DNA of 64,000 nt from Nageia nagi (taxonomy: Eukaryota; Pinophyta): NCBI GenBank assembly GCA_050084985.1, contig JBITNC010000001.1:176948001-177012000 (forward strand), written 5' to 3'. The position numbers and the translations under genes are program-made. A model generated the notes under the pieces. The model worked only from the letters and a program-made list of their open reading frames with translations, did not search any database and was not told the DNA's origin. This document shows positions 25,421-37,733 of the stretch, piece by piece. Positions within the stretch are counted from its first letter, which is position 1. Each line of letters begins with the position of its first letter.

Positions 25421-27990
25421 ATTTATTTATCATGTCTCTAGTTTTCATCTCTTATTTTTTGTTTTTGTGTTCATGTCATCTTGATCACCTTCATCTTCCC
25501 CTCTACCTTGAATTGGGGGGAAAATACCTTACATGTATATACTTGCCTCTCTCTTGGGTGTTTTATCACTTTATGTCATTTCACCTCTTTATTTCATTTT
25601 TAGTCATCTCATTAGGAGTTGATACTCGAACCTATCCCTCCTTTCATAGTTTGGCACTTATTTGTATTGTTGGGTAGGACCATATTCAATCATATCCTAA
25701 TCACTTTGTGTCATGTTCCTCTTTATTTATGCACTTGTTATCACCACCTTGAGTCACATTTCTCTTCTTTTATGCACTTGTTATCACATTTCATCACCAA
25801 TTGCATTGATCATATTATTTAGTATCAAGCTTGGTTCTCCTCTAGGGTTGATAGTTGGACATTGTCTCTCAAATCCCTAATAAAGTAAGTAAAGTATTAT
25901 ACATATGTGGAAGTAATTTCATTAAATACCTATAAGATCCATGATATTATTTATCATTTCTTATATCATGTCACATAATTGATATCATTGTATGTCCATT
26001 CATCATCTCTTATCATCTCTTCTCATCCACAGTTCCCTTATAGGATGTAACCACTTGAGTCATAGCCACTTCATGTTGCCTTTCTTCATTCCCTTTAGTT
26101 TGACCATAGGTTATTACTATCATCATTTATGAAGGAATCTTATGTTGTAGATGACTTGTGATGCAACTTGATGTCCTTCAATGTCATTTTTTCTAGTCTT
26201 ATCATTTAACAAATTTTGTCATTTTAGTCGCTTATGTTTTCATGTCTTATCACTTGCACTAGTTTTATTTTAGTTTTTTTGTCATTTTATTTATCATTGG
26301 TATTATGTTTTTACCTTTTCTTTCATCTTTTTTATCCATTTTGGTCATTTTTTGCTTACCCAAAGTTGCTATTTCATCCTTATGGTGCCTTGGTATGTGT
26401 GAATACAAACACTATAATTTCTCATCCATTTTATAAACTTAATATTTTGTGGTATTTTTATGTCATTTTGAGTCATCCCATTTAGTTTTGTTGCATTTTG
26501 AAGTTGTTTGTCATGATTTCAAATTTTAGGGACATAGGTCCTAAAATTTGGCCTTTATAAAAATTGGCTATTTGATTTTTCCTTTTGGTGTGTCAAATGA
26601 TCTTCATTTTTAGATCCATATTTTTCTAATCCTTAATTGATATAAACTTAGTCTCCATGCCAAGTTTCAAGTCCATAGGTCATTATTTGGTGCCTTTGTG
26701 AAAGCCAACTCTGGGACTACCTAGAATGACACCTTTTCAATGACCACTAAAGGGTGTCGCACCTTGATAAGTTGCCTTCGATTTGGAATTTGTAAATATA
26801 TCAAATAGACTCCTTTTTTTGATCTAGGTGATCACACACTTAGATCAAAATACATACAATCATGTTATCAAGCCTATTTGGAGTTTTGATAAGATGGTTT
26901 CTTAGTATCTTTTGTTGAAATTCATCTTTTTTCACTTTTTCATTTTGCAAAATTTTGTTACGATTCTCTTTTGGTCTATTTTTTGATGTTGTTTGTATAT
27001 CAAGTTATGTATGTTTTTCATGTTATTGCATCATATCATGTGATTTGGTGTTATCTAATTTAGCCCATGGTTATAATGTCAATCCTCATTGTGTTATCAT
27101 GTTTGTTTCTCATTATTGTGACATTTTTTGCATGTTTGTTTTACTCATATGCCTTTATTTATTTTTCTTATTTCTTTTAATCTTTTCATTTAGGTCCATT
27201 TGTTTCTCATTTTCAAGTTTCACTTGTTGATAATACATTATTTGTTATTGTTCATTATTACCCACTAATTATCATTGTACTATCTACATATCTTTTTTCA
27301 TCCATTGATTATCCCATTTACGTATCTTTGTGTTTATTATGTACATGTATTTATCACATTTTTTACTATCACATTTATCATTTTTCTTTGTATTCATTTT
27401 ATATTTTAAGTGCTCTTTATCATTTATTGTGTATGTGTATCAACATTATTAGGTGTGTTATTACATACATTTGTGTTTCTTGTTATTTACTTATCTTTTT
27501 AATCACTTTTTGAGTGTTTATCCATATTAGTTTGTGTATTTTATGTTTGTGTGTGTCATTCATTTTTTTTGTATTTATGTGCATTTTTAAACCTTGCATT
27601 CGTAGTGTTTGCATTATATTCATTCCATCTCCCCATCCATTCACATATAGCAGTAAGTAACAACATACATATAAGCATAAAAGCATAACATAAGGTCACA
27701 CCATATAGCTGCATATATAAAACATCACAAGGTCACATGCACATGTCCATACATATAGGCATATCATCCTACAGTTGCATATCATAAGCAAAAACAAGTC
27801 ATGAGTATCATATGTACAACCATAATGCATACATGTCATAAATAGTACCATCAATGTATCATATACCATATATCATAAAAGTCTATATAATGCATATACA
27901 TATAGGTCCATCCATGCATAGTCTCATCATGTACATGCTCTCAAAATACAAAATTTGTGCTTATGGGAACCTAACAAAATTCATATCAAA
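25421..27990 (+). other. T-rich non-coding 3' region of the Tat element
   Basis: Pyrimidine-rich on +, giving several open stretches rich in Phe/Leu/Ser/Tyr (for example 25,432-25,677, 26,234-26,485 and 26,955-27,230). These look like membrane proteins but come from base composition and match no family. From about 27,640 short cat/tac-rich repeats occur. The stretch separates pol from the antisense PMD ORF. Confidence 0.45.
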
Positions 27991-28677
27991 ATTGTGGTCC
28001 TAGGTCCTCACTCCTATCTATTATGACCTTGCCTTGGGGGAAGTTGGCATCTCGCTTGATCCCTCTACCCCTCTTATCTCATAATATCCACCTAGTACTT
28101 GTGGCACCTTGAAGACTCCACTTGGTGTCCCTACTTAGGTCAAGTGATTATTGCTTGACCTCCTCATGCTCTGCTCAATGTTGTCATGTGTGTTCTACTT
28201 TGTGACCATAATTGGCTCCTACCCCTAGATATAGGTTCAATAGTTGCTATCCCAATACCATTAGTTGGTACAAGAATGTTAGGGCCCTCATGGCCTCCCT
28301 CTACCATCGCTCTTGGGTGATCTCATACACCTACTAGGTGATCCTAATGCCCTCTTTTTGTGTCACTATATCCACCTATCCCTCATCTAAAACCTCCTCT
28401 ATCTATGTCCTTACATTTGATCATGAGTTCCATATCATAGCCATCATAGATAGTATCTGCATTTGATGGTACCCCTCATCTTGGGCTTCCTCTAACTATG
28501 TCCTCAAGCCATCTATCTGACCTTGTAATTTATCTTGTTATGCCACTATGCTATCCTGATCTGTGATCACTATATCCCTTTGTACCAAGGTTGGATATCT
28601 CTCTCTCTCATAGTGCTTGGTCATGCTCTATAATGATTTGGGCTTTATGGGCCTCCTTCTCTACTAATAATGCTCCC
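27991..28677 (-). pseudogene. C-terminal part of antisense PMD ORF
   Basis: Read on minus, this stretch gives a broken, hydrophilic, heptad-like sequence (LVQRDIVITDQDSIVA, then DKLQGQIDGLRT and LEEAQDEGYHQMQ). It resembles the coiled-coil tail that often follows the plant mobile domain in transposon-borne PMD proteins. It continues the reading direction of the PMD core at 33,421-34,050; the two pieces were joined before copia-1 inserted. Stops and frameshifts are frequent. The coiled-coil role is inferred only from composition. Confidence 0.45.
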
Positions 28678-29223
28678 TATTAGGATTTAATAAGTTTATA
28701 TAAGCAAGAACATCAGTAATTCTCTTACTCGTTAGCAAAAGAAACAACATTCAAAACATACTACTGAAATCAAATAACCATGAACATCAATCACACAAAG
28801 AGAGACACAAGAGATAACGTGGTTCACCCAATGTAGGCTACATCCACGGAGAAGCTTTCAACCCTTTTGCATATCATTCTTCAAAGTCCTCCAAGCAACA
28901 AACCAGTAGCATAACCTTGCTACAATATTCACTTTGTAGTTACAACAAAACCTCACTACAATCTCTCTCTCTCAACAATCACAATCTACTTCACAATTGC
29001 TATCAAAACTACAATAATACATGCCTCAACTCAAGCCTCTTATTTATAGGTACAAACTAACCCAACTTAAACCCAAGTTGGATCAGGAAGGTTGTTAGGT
29101 AACCCCCAACCCTTCTATAACTGATAACCAGGTGTCATGGCTTCTTGGCAACTAAAATTTGGTGTTAAATAGAAAGAAACTGCTCTCTATTTTCTAACCG
29201 GTTGTAGTCTCCATTTTCTAACA
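28678..29223 (-). repeat. Copia-1 3' LTR (546 bp)
   Basis: On minus it starts TGTTAGAAAATGG and ends CCTAATA (a decayed CCTAACA). The inner half matches the 5' LTR over its full remaining 175 bp with few differences. A TATA box lies at 29,041-29,048. Confidence 0.85.
29041..29048 (-). promoter_or_regulatory. TATA box in copia-1 3' LTR
   Basis: TATAAATA on minus. It places U3 upstream of about 29,010 and R-U5 toward 28,678. The 5' LTR that remains therefore holds only U5-side sequence and no promoter. Confidence 0.5.
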
Positions 29224-29234
29224 ATCTCCCACTT
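29224..29234 (-). promoter_or_regulatory. Polypurine tract of copia-1
   Basis: AAGTGGGAGAT on minus, directly before the TGTTAG start of the 3' LTR. It is the expected primer for plus-strand DNA synthesis. Confidence 0.75.
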
Positions 29235-29283
29235 GGAGACTTCTTCCTCTACAACAAAGGTCAAAAGCTTCTCATCTTGGCCT

Positions 29284-32200
29284 TTACTCCTTAAGACCAA
29301 TCCAAGTTGAGCAAGAGCCCAACTTCTCCTTTGTAACAACTTTAGTGAACATGTCTGCAGGATTTTGAGATGTGTGAATCTTCCCCAAACTGACTGAACC
29401 ATCCTCCAATGCTGTCCTGATGAAGTGGTACCTCAATTTGATATGCTTGGTTCTCGAATGGTAGGCTGAGTTCTTTGCAAGATGAATAACACTCTGGATA
29501 TCGCTCCATAGCTTTGCATCCTCCTGCACCTTTCCCAGTTCCTCCATCAATCTCTTCAACCAAATCAATTCTTTACTTGCCTCCGTGATCGCAACATACT
29601 CTACCTCAGTAGTGGAGAGAGCCATAACCTATTGGAGCTTTGAAATCCAACTCACCGCTATACCTCCAATGGTAAACACATATCTTGTAGTGCTTCTCCC
29701 ACCATCTATATCACCTGCCATGTTAGAATCAACATAACCTTGCAAACAAGAGTTAGATCCACCAAAACATAAAGAGTAATGAGAAGTACTCCTTAAATAC
29801 CTAAGGATCCATTTAACTGCTTCCCAATGCCCTTTTCCTGGATTATTCATGAATCTACTAACCACTCCCACTGCTTGTGCTATATCTGGTCTAGTGCACA
29901 CCATTGCATACATTAAACTCCCAACTGCCGAAGCATACGGAACTTTAGTCATGTACTCCTTTTCCTTATCTATCTTAGGACTTAAATGTTTGGTGAGTTT
30001 AAAATGCTTTGCCAATGGTGTAGTTACAGATTTTGCATTATTCATATTGAACCTTTTAAGAACCTTATCAATATAATCTTCTTGACTTAGTCTAAGCAAG
30101 TGGTTTTGTTTATCTCTTGTTATTTTCATTCCAAGTATTTGTTTAGCTTCACCCAAATCCTTCATTTCAAAAGTATTAGCCAACTTTTCCTTAAGATCAA
30201 CAATATCTTGCATACTAGATCCTGCTACCAACATATCATCCACATATAAAAGCAAGATTACATAGTTGCCATTTGTTGTCTTCTTTACATACACACAATG
30301 ATCAGATTGACATCTTACAAATTTATTTATTATCATGAAAGTGTCAAACTTATGATACCATTGCCTAGGTGCTTGCTTCAAACCGTACAAGCTCTTTTCC
30401 AATTTACATACATACCCTTCTTTAGCTTTGACCTCAAAACCTTCGGGTTGATGCATATAAATATCCTCCTCCAAATCCCCATGAAGGAAAGCTATCTTTA
30501 CATCCAATTGTTCAAGAAACAAGTTTTCAGTAGCAACAAGACTCAATATTGCTCTAATCAAGGTCATTTTAACAACTGGAGAAAAGATCTCATTATAATC
30601 TATACCTTTTTTCTATTCAAAACCTTTTACCACAAGTCTTGCCTTGTACCTTTGTCGCCCATCTACCTCTTCCTTTATCCTGTACACCCATTTGTTAGTA
30701 AGTGCCTTCTTACCCTTTGGAAGCTCAACCAAACTCCAAGTTTGATTCTTAAGTAAGGAGTCCATCTCCTCTTTCATAGCATGCTCCCACTTAATCTGTG
30801 TATCACCCTGCATAGCTTCATCAAAACATTCAGGTTCACCACCATCAGTATAAAGAATATGATAAAGAGCAGGAGAGTATCGTTTAGGAGGATTTCTAGT
30901 CCTTGAGGACCTTCTAAGTGACAAAGTTTGAGGTGTTTGTGGTGGAGGTGCTTGAACATTATTATTATCAGGACCCTTATATTGATCAACATCTTCTAGA
31001 GATACAAACTTGGGTTCCTCAACATTTTCCAATCTATCTTTATACATGCTTTTCTCATTGAATACAACATCTCTACTTCTAATGATTTTATGGTTATCAA
31101 CATCCCATAACCTATATACCAAATCATTAACACCATATCCAACAAAATAGCATTTTTGTGATTTTGCATCAAGTTTCTTTCTATCCTCTTTATCAACATG
31201 TGCAAAAGCCTCACAACCAAAGACTCTCAAGAATGAGTAATTCACCTTTTTACCTGTCCACATCTCCTCTGGAATGCCTCCATCTAAAGCCATAGATGGA
31301 CCCCTGTTAATCAAGTAAATAGTAGTGTCAATAGCATCAGCCCAAAGATTCAAAGGAAACCTAGCATGTATCCTCATACTTCTATCCCTTTCTAAGATAG
31401 CCCTATTCATTCTTTCTGCAACCCCATTTTCCTGTGGAGTTCTAGGGACCACCTTAATCCTTCTAATGCCATTGTGTGAACAAAATGAATCAAACTCATT
31501 ATTGCAAAATTCCCCACCATTATCGGACTTAAGACATTTCAACTTAGAATTAGTTTCATTCTCAACCAATGCCTTCCACCTCTTAAATGTTTCAAACACA
31601 TTAGATTTCTTTTTAATACAGTATACCCATGTCTTTCTAGTACAATCATTAATGAAAATGACAAAATAAGATGAGCCTCCAAGTGAGCAAACCTATGCAG
31701 GACCCCACACATCTGTATGAACAAGCTCTAATTTGTGACTCTTCTTTTCTTTGCCAACTTTAAGAAAATTAACCCTTTTTTGTTTTCCATACACACAATC
31801 TTCACAAAATCCTAAATCAACTTCTTTAAGATTAGGGAGTGAACCATTAGAGTGTAACATTTTCATACCTTTCTCACTCATATGTCCAAGTCTATTATGC
31901 CATAGTGATGTATCATTGCCTATTGAAACAAGATTCAATGAATAATCAAAGACATTTGTGAGCAAATAAAGAGACCCCACCAAATTTCCCTTTGCAAATA
32001 CCATTGAACCTTTAGTTACTTTCCAACTAGCATCCCTGAATGTCATCACATAGCCCTCCTTATCCAATTTACTTGTTGATATAAGATTTCTTTTAAGATC
32101 CGGAATGTGTCTAGCTTCATTAAGAGTCCATTGTGTTCCATTAGGTAATTTCATTGTTATATTGCCAATACCAACAATCTTGCATGGGTGTTCATTACCT

Positions 32201-33162
32201 AATAATACTTGACCAAAGTCACCATGTGTGTAATTTGAAAAATAGTTCTTATGTGGAGTAGCATGATATGAAGCACCCGAATCAAGAACCCAATAATCAT
32301 CATTCTTTTCATTAGACATGATTAAAGCATCTTGAATTAATTTACCAACAATATTTACCTCTTGGTTACTTGTGCTTTCATTATTATAATTACTACTTTC
32401 ACTTTCTTTTCCTTTTCTATTCCAACAATCCCTTTTAATGTGACCCTTTTTACCACAATGCCAACATTCCAATTTAGTTTTACCTTTTGATTTTGACCTT
32501 CCTTGCGATTTGCTTCTTGACTTGCTTCTCCTTCTTTCCTTTGATCTTCCTCTTGCCTCTATTGTGAGAGCAGCATTGGAGCATTCTCTCGTGGACGTTC
32601 TCCTCATGTCCTCACTAAGAATTGTTCCAACAACTTCATCAAAGACCAATTTTGCATTAGAAGAAGAATTACTAATAGCCATAACAAAGCTATTCCAACT
32701 ATCTGGAAGTGAACATAGAATTAACAAAGCTCTTACTTCATCTTCAAATTCTATTTTTACTGAAGTTAATTGATTTGTGACTATGTTAAATTCATTAACA
32801 TGGTCTTGAACTGAACTACCTTCATTCATCTTCATGTTAAACAATTTCTTTATTAAGTATACTTTGTTTGAGGCAGATGGTTTTTCATACATTTTAGCAA
32901 GCTTATCCATTACACCTTTAGTAGTTTTTTCATTGGAAATATTGAAAGCTACACTAGAACTTAAACAAAGTTTTACAGCTCCCAAAGCCTTTCTATCCAA
33001 CAAGTTCCATTCTTCATCACTCATAGAAGTGGGTTTCTTACTCTTATCTTCTAGAGGTTGATAGAGATCCTTTTGGTAGAGGTAGTCTTCCATTTGCATT
33101 TTCCAAAATTGAAAACCTTGCCCATTAAATATTTCCACCTTTAGCCTCCCTTCTTCTGCCAT
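29284..33162 (-). pseudogene. Copia-1 Gag-Pol polyprotein, three amber stops
   Basis: One frame of about 1,290 codons, the usual copia length. The start at 33,162 (MAEEGRLKVEIFNGQ) is preferred over the upstream Met at 33,207 because it begins the gag domain. In order: gag, zinc knuckle CWHCGKKGHIKRDC (about residue 232), protease VLDSGASYHAT (about 292), integrase HHCC (LWHNRLGH, then CEDCVYGK) and core (HTDVW, SDNGGEF, ENGVAERMN), RT with YVDDM (about 972), and RNase H (STTEVEYVA, then RTKHIKLRYHFIR). In-frame TAG codons at 31,693-31,695, 30,613-30,615 and 29,626-29,628 are the only breaks seen; no frameshift was found. Confidence 0.9.
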
Positions 33163-33228
33163 AGTGCTCTTCCTGGTTTCTAATCTACACACAAGATTCA
33201 CCAACAAAATCCCAACACAACAACAAGC

Positions 33229-33240
33229 TCTGATACCACT
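33229..33240 (-). promoter_or_regulatory. Primer-binding site of copia-1
   Basis: TGGTATCAGAGC on minus, directly next to the 5' LTR. It is the usual plant copia site complementary to the 3' end of initiator Met-tRNA and primes minus-strand synthesis. Confidence 0.9.
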
Positions 33241-33415
33241 TGTTAGGATTTAATAAGTTTATATAAGCAAGAGCATCAGTAATTCTCTTACTCCTTAGCA
33301 AAAGAAATAACATTCAAAACATACTACTGAAATCAAATAACCATGAACATCAATCACACAAAGAGAGACACAAGAGATAACATGGTTCACCCAATGTAGG
33401 CTACATCCACGGAGA
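33241..33415 (-). repeat. Copia-1 5' LTR, truncated to 175 bp
   Basis: Matches 28,678-28,852, the inner (U5-side) part of the 3' LTR. The outer 371 bp, including all of U3, are missing. The cut edge (ggaga) is followed directly by CTCCC, which also lies directly outside the 3' LTR. Confidence 0.85.
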
Positions 33416-34060
33416 CTCCCAATACTACATCAAACTTTGCCTAGTTAAGGCCTATCATAGTGACATCTATGAGGGGCTCATTCTCCTCATATTTCTCTTT
33501 GGATACTATAGGGCCTCTTGTTAAAGGTCCCTTAGGAGCACCTATCATGCATGCCATCACTATTATTTCTCCTACCCCCTTGGCCTAACTATTACCTCCT
33601 TGATGATCTATTTGATAATCTTTAGCAGGTTCCAAGGAATCTTAGGACCTCAAGTGTTACAAAGTATGAAGCTACTAATGATGTTCATAATAATGGCCTT
33701 CTAGTAGTTGATCCAACCCTCATCATATGTGTAGGTTTAGTGGACCCCACCATGCTCCATGTCGATATTCTATTAGTCCTCATCAAACATCCAAGCCATC
33801 ATTTGGCTATGTGAGGCTATTACTATGACTAGATCTCCCTCCATTGGCAGTCTAAAGATCCTATAAACATCCTCCATACTGATAGTCATTTTACCCATTA
33901 AGAAATGAAAGGTGTTGCATTGGGCATCCTAATGCTCCACTAGTGTATATACATATGCTTGGTCCACTATGATAGTCCATAGTCTCACTGCTCTAACCAA
34001 GCCCACAGCCTCAAGATAGATCCAATTATCCTCATCTAGGTCCCTGCAAAGATTACAACA
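33416..34060 (-). pseudogene. PMD core of the antisense ORF in the Tat element
   Basis: On minus this reads LDEDNWIYLEAVGLVRAVRLW, then a stop-interrupted stretch and HFLMGKMTISMEDVYRIF followed by LPMEGD. This is the plant mobile domain signature (H.p.GE.TITLeDV..llGLPV.G). The family occurs in host MAIN/MAIL genes and as cargo in plant transposons; its biochemical role is unsettled. Many stops follow on the C-terminal side toward 33,421. A good 3' splice site (tttgcag before GGACC) precedes the domain at about 34,046, so an upstream exon is possible. The ORF runs opposite to gag-pol. Confidence 0.6.
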
Positions 34061-35931
34061 TATTGACCTAAATTTGTGCTAGGTTTTCACTTAACACCCA
34101 TTCAAAATTTTTATGCTATTCCTATTTTATCAAGTCCATGTTTCTATCTTGCTAAGTTAGTCCCCTTGATTTTGAGTTAATAGTTTTGTCTATGTCTTCT
34201 TAGCTCTTTGAGCTATAGTATGTTCATCCTACAAGTTTCCTAATTTGTTTGTGTCATTATTTATTTGTCATGTATCATCTAAGGTATTATTTTTTTTATT
34301 AAACCCTAACCATTCAATAATAGGTTAGCTAATTTGAATTAGTTTATAATTTGTAGATCAACTAGTGGATCGATTGGGCAATTGATTGGCTGGCCAACCA
34401 ACCTTGTCTATGGTTATTCAAGCCCCCCTTAATTCAAGACCTATTTGCATCCTATTGATTAGAAAAGTTGAGGCTAAGGCATAAAACCCTATACCCATAC
34501 CCATCATAACTTTTAAAATATCATAAATTTAGATTTAAATAAAAAATCTAACCCAAAAAAGTCTCCTAAATATCTCTACAATCATTTTGAATCTTAGTTT
34601 GCTATGTTTGGTCTGCTATTTTTATCAAAATATGATGCCCTAGGTTTTTGCATACCCCTATGGTTTTTCTAGTTTTTCATCAATTTTAATCATTAAAATG
34701 CAAAATAAAATTCATTTTATCTACTAACATGTTAGTTATATATGATCATATGATTTTAGATTTTGAAATGGCCAGGTTTTGCAGAACTTATTCGCTTATA
34801 TGAGTGGTTGCTTCTACCTCCTGGTGGGTTGCATGGGGGGTCCTTTTTGCCACTAGATACTACTACCATCTCTCTTGGTCACTTTGGTGTGCTTTGAAAT
34901 GGAATATTATCTCATGATTAGAGCTCCATTCTCATGAGGGCAAGTGTGAAAAATGATAAAAATGAGTCAACTTTTTTATTTTACTATCCTTGTGTCCTAG
35001 CCATCCTATCGGCTAGTTCTAGCCAATATGTAGTAGAATGGCTAGCCTCCTTTGGTTCTTTTTCATAATTTTTGATTGATATCTTTTCTCCTTTCCACTA
35101 ATTGATAAAAAGTATGCTTAAGCCCTATCTTGGTACCTCTTCCCATCTTCTTGCTTATTGGGATATAATCATTTACCTTTTTGTAATTTGATCATATCAT
35201 CCTAATAGGCAACCCATAAGTGTGACCATTTTTCACAAAAATTAGCATGTTAATTTTTCATTTTTAATCACATGTATCATTTATCATTCATCATGGTATC
35301 TTGTTCAGGCATCACATGCCTATGAGCTATGACCTAATGCTTGGTAGGTCTACAAGCCTATGATCTTTCTCTTCGACTAAATCTTATATGACCTATCATG
35401 CATTTAAACCAAACTTAGGTTGAATGTTTAGGATGATATTATATATCCTATAATGTGTCAAAACTATCTCTCATCCTAATTGATTTATCCTTTACCCTTT
35501 GATTTTTAGGGTAAAGTAGAATCATGCATCACTTCATCCTTCAACTGCTAAGGAAAATTAGAGATTTACTGTTGGTGCTTAGTTATACAATTGGATTTTT
35601 CAAATTCATTTTTTGATCATTTTAATTTTAGCTCTATTAAATATTATCATCTTGAGTACCAACTAGTTACAATATGATAATGTTGACACCATGAGGTGTT
35701 ATACCCATAGGTACATTCCCATGTCGCTTGTAGCATAGTTCATCATATTGAGATGCAGATTGGTTATGACATGATAGTGTTGGAACCATGAGGTGTTATA
35801 ACCATATGTACTATAAAAAAAATGATGTTGATAATATATTATCATTATCACATATCATACACTTCATCTATTTTTTGTACCATATTTCACATCTTGCAAA
35901 ATCTTATTTTGCATATCATGAAAATTGGCAC
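34061..35931. other. Non-coding 3' region of the Tat element
   Basis: No clear coding signal on either strand. An imperfect duplication lies at about 35,650-35,712 and 35,750-35,811, sharing accatgaggtgttata. The region lies between the antisense PMD core and the right LTR-like repeat and could hold the promoter or first exon of the antisense ORF. Confidence 0.4.
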
Positions 35932-35940
35932 AAAAAGGGG
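35932..35940 (+). promoter_or_regulatory. Candidate polypurine tract of the Tat element
   Basis: A purine run (aaaaagggg) just before the point where similarity to the left LTR-like repeat begins. Its place is right for the plus-strand primer, but the LTR edge is not sharply defined. Confidence 0.4.
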
Positions 35941-36960
35941 CATCTACTAATAACTAAAAATCATTTTCTCATATAGCTTAGGTAATTAATGATGATTTGG
36001 TTTATCTTGTATCTCATCATAATCATATAATCCTTTCACCCCATCCTAACCCTATTCTTGTGGCTGATTTTGGTAACTTATCCTTTGTTACCACCTAGTC
36101 AATTTGAACCCTATCTAGCCTAATGGTTAGGATATCGGTTGATCAATTAGGTTAAAATCCTAACTAGCCCACTAGATAATCTTGTATAAAATTTAACTCA
36201 AAATTAGCTTTTCCCACCAAGCTTTCACTTTGCAAAATATATACCTCATGAGCTTCTACTTTCTTGCGTACTCCAAAACTATGTATTTGAGATTTTGGCC
36301 TCATACCTTCCATTTGGAGCTTAACCCATCACTTTCAAAGGTAACAAAAAGAGGATTTTTGTCCTCATATTATAAGAAGCATTGGGTAACTCTTTTGGCT
36401 TTGGTTTTTATGGTACTAATATTTTTCTTGAATGTTTTTGTAGGTTTGAGAGGATATCTAAGGGCTCACATCACATATCCTTTTGGGTTTCTCATTACTA
36501 TATTGGTGCATGGTTGCATATTAGCATTTTCTAGGCTAGTCTCCAATAGACTTAGGATAGAATAGGATATTTTAGTTGTTATTCTTAATTAGTCCATTTT
36601 TAGTCTTATTTTAGCTTGCATATTAGGCATTATTCTATCTTCTAGTTCCTTGTTGATTCAAGGTTTGGAGGCTTACAAGCTATCTAGCTATTTTGCATGG
36701 TTCTAAGGTCTTAAGAACCTAAAACTTAGAAGCCTCCTCTTGTCTCTTATTTTGTAGGTTATTTGGATTTTTGGGTATTGCATCAAAAAGGACAATTATA
36801 AACCTACTTCTATTTTATTTTATCATCATTATCTAATCATGTTTCAAGCAATATTTTATATATTGCAACATGGGTATTCCCAAGAGGAAAGAGACCCCAA
36901 GTGTGGGATCTCCATAAATTTCACCTCCTTTTTGGAAGATTACAAATTTATGATAGTTTA
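35941..36960 (+). repeat. Right LTR-like repeat of the Tat element
   Basis: Same orientation as 14,840-15,830, with scattered substitutions and small indels. It has a TATA box (36,185-36,192) at the matching place and an open stretch (36,230-36,565) parallel to the one in the left copy. Confidence 0.6.
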
Positions 36961-37676
36961 GAAGTCAAAAATGGTTCCCTCATTTGTGATTTTTCTCCAA
37001 AAAATCAATGCCAACATAGGGAGCCACTAATCATCAATGTTAATTTCCTCTATCTATTTGATCCCTTCTCAATCTATTGATTTGATCCTTGCTAGATGTT
37101 TATCATAAGCATTTAAATTTGAAGTTTAGATTTATTATTCCTATGATAAATTATATCTAAGAAGTTGTATTTACCTCTCATATCCTTTTGGAAAATCCAT
37201 TTTGTATGTATTAGTCTCTTTGAAAATGAATTTGCATCTTCTTGTCAATAATTCATGAGTCATATGATATACATGTCATTGCAGTATTTGATATATAAAC
37301 CTTATTATAAATCCTCTAGGGTGGATAATATTTACATACATTAAAAGGGGTTATTTTGAACTAAATATAATTTAGTTAATGATAGAAAATGTATGGTGAC
37401 TTCCTAAGAACAATAAACCCTATGTTTTGCTTAAAATCATAATATTAATACTCATTAAATTACCAAGATATAGATAATTATTTTGAAGGATGAAATCTAT
37501 AATAATTGATTTATTATCCATTTTCAATACAATGCATGCATATATTCACTATATTGTACATTCAAACTATGATAGTTTGTATTGTATTTATAACTGTGCA
37601 ATTCTTCATTGTACAAAATGATCCAAAGATGTGGCGACTCATGTAAGATAATATTAGAATTGGTTTTACACCCAAC
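36961..37676. other. Gene-free AT-rich DNA between Tat element and DYW remnant
   Basis: No recognisable coding sequence; the last part (about 37,650-37,676) may be a decayed PPR segment joining the DYW tail. The true right end of the Tat element lies at or shortly after the start of this stretch. Confidence 0.35.
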
Positions 37677-37733
37677 AATATATATTAGAGTTGCAAGGGA
37701 CATTGTTATGAGGGATAAAGTGGTGCATGATTT
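37677..37733 (+). pseudogene. PPR-DYW remnant D, left part
   Basis: Reads VARDIVMRDKVVHDF, matching the ARDIVVRDtN..HF stretch in the DYW tails of units A and B. It is cut by copia-2 exactly within the H-x-F-K motif. The other half resumes at 46,397. The last five bases (gattt, 37,729-37,733) are the copia-2 target duplication. Confidence 0.55.

Larger units (their letters stand above)
28678..33415 (-). mobile_element. Copia-1: Ty1/copia element with truncated 5' LTR
   Basis: Minus-strand Ty1/copia element, probably Tork-type by its gag and RT sequence. It has a full 3' LTR (28,678-29,223), a purine tract, one polyprotein frame with three TAG stops, a canonical initiator-Met primer site, and a 5' LTR of which only the inner 175 bp remain. 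The 5-bp sequence CTCCC borders both outer ends (28,673-28,677 and 33,416-33,420). It sits inside the antisense PMD ORF of the Tat element, so it is younger than that element. Confidence 0.9.
14840..36960 (+). mobile_element. Decayed Tat-lineage Ty3/gypsy element with antisense PMD ORF
   Basis: Two similar direct repeats of about 1 kb (14.84-15.83 and 35.94-36.96 kb) each carry a TATA box at the same place. They enclose gag, protease, RT, RNase H, a second RNase H and integrase in that order on +. The order places the element in Ty3/gypsy. The second, archaeal-type RNase H is the known mark of the Tat lineage (Ogre, Retand and relatives). A 3' region of some 10 kb holds a PMD-type ORF on the opposite strand, split by copia-1. 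A purine tract lies just before the right repeat. Without copia-1 the element would be about 17.4 kb. Primer site, exact ends and target duplication were not identified. Confidence 0.65.

Noticed and set aside
25432-27230. Several open stretches on + that read like small membrane proteins
   Set aside because: They arise from a T-rich strand, share no motif with known proteins and lie in the 3' region of a decayed gypsy element.
29849-30756. Plus-strand open stretches across copia-1 RT
   Set aside because: They are shadows of the minus-strand polyprotein, which has clear RT motifs.
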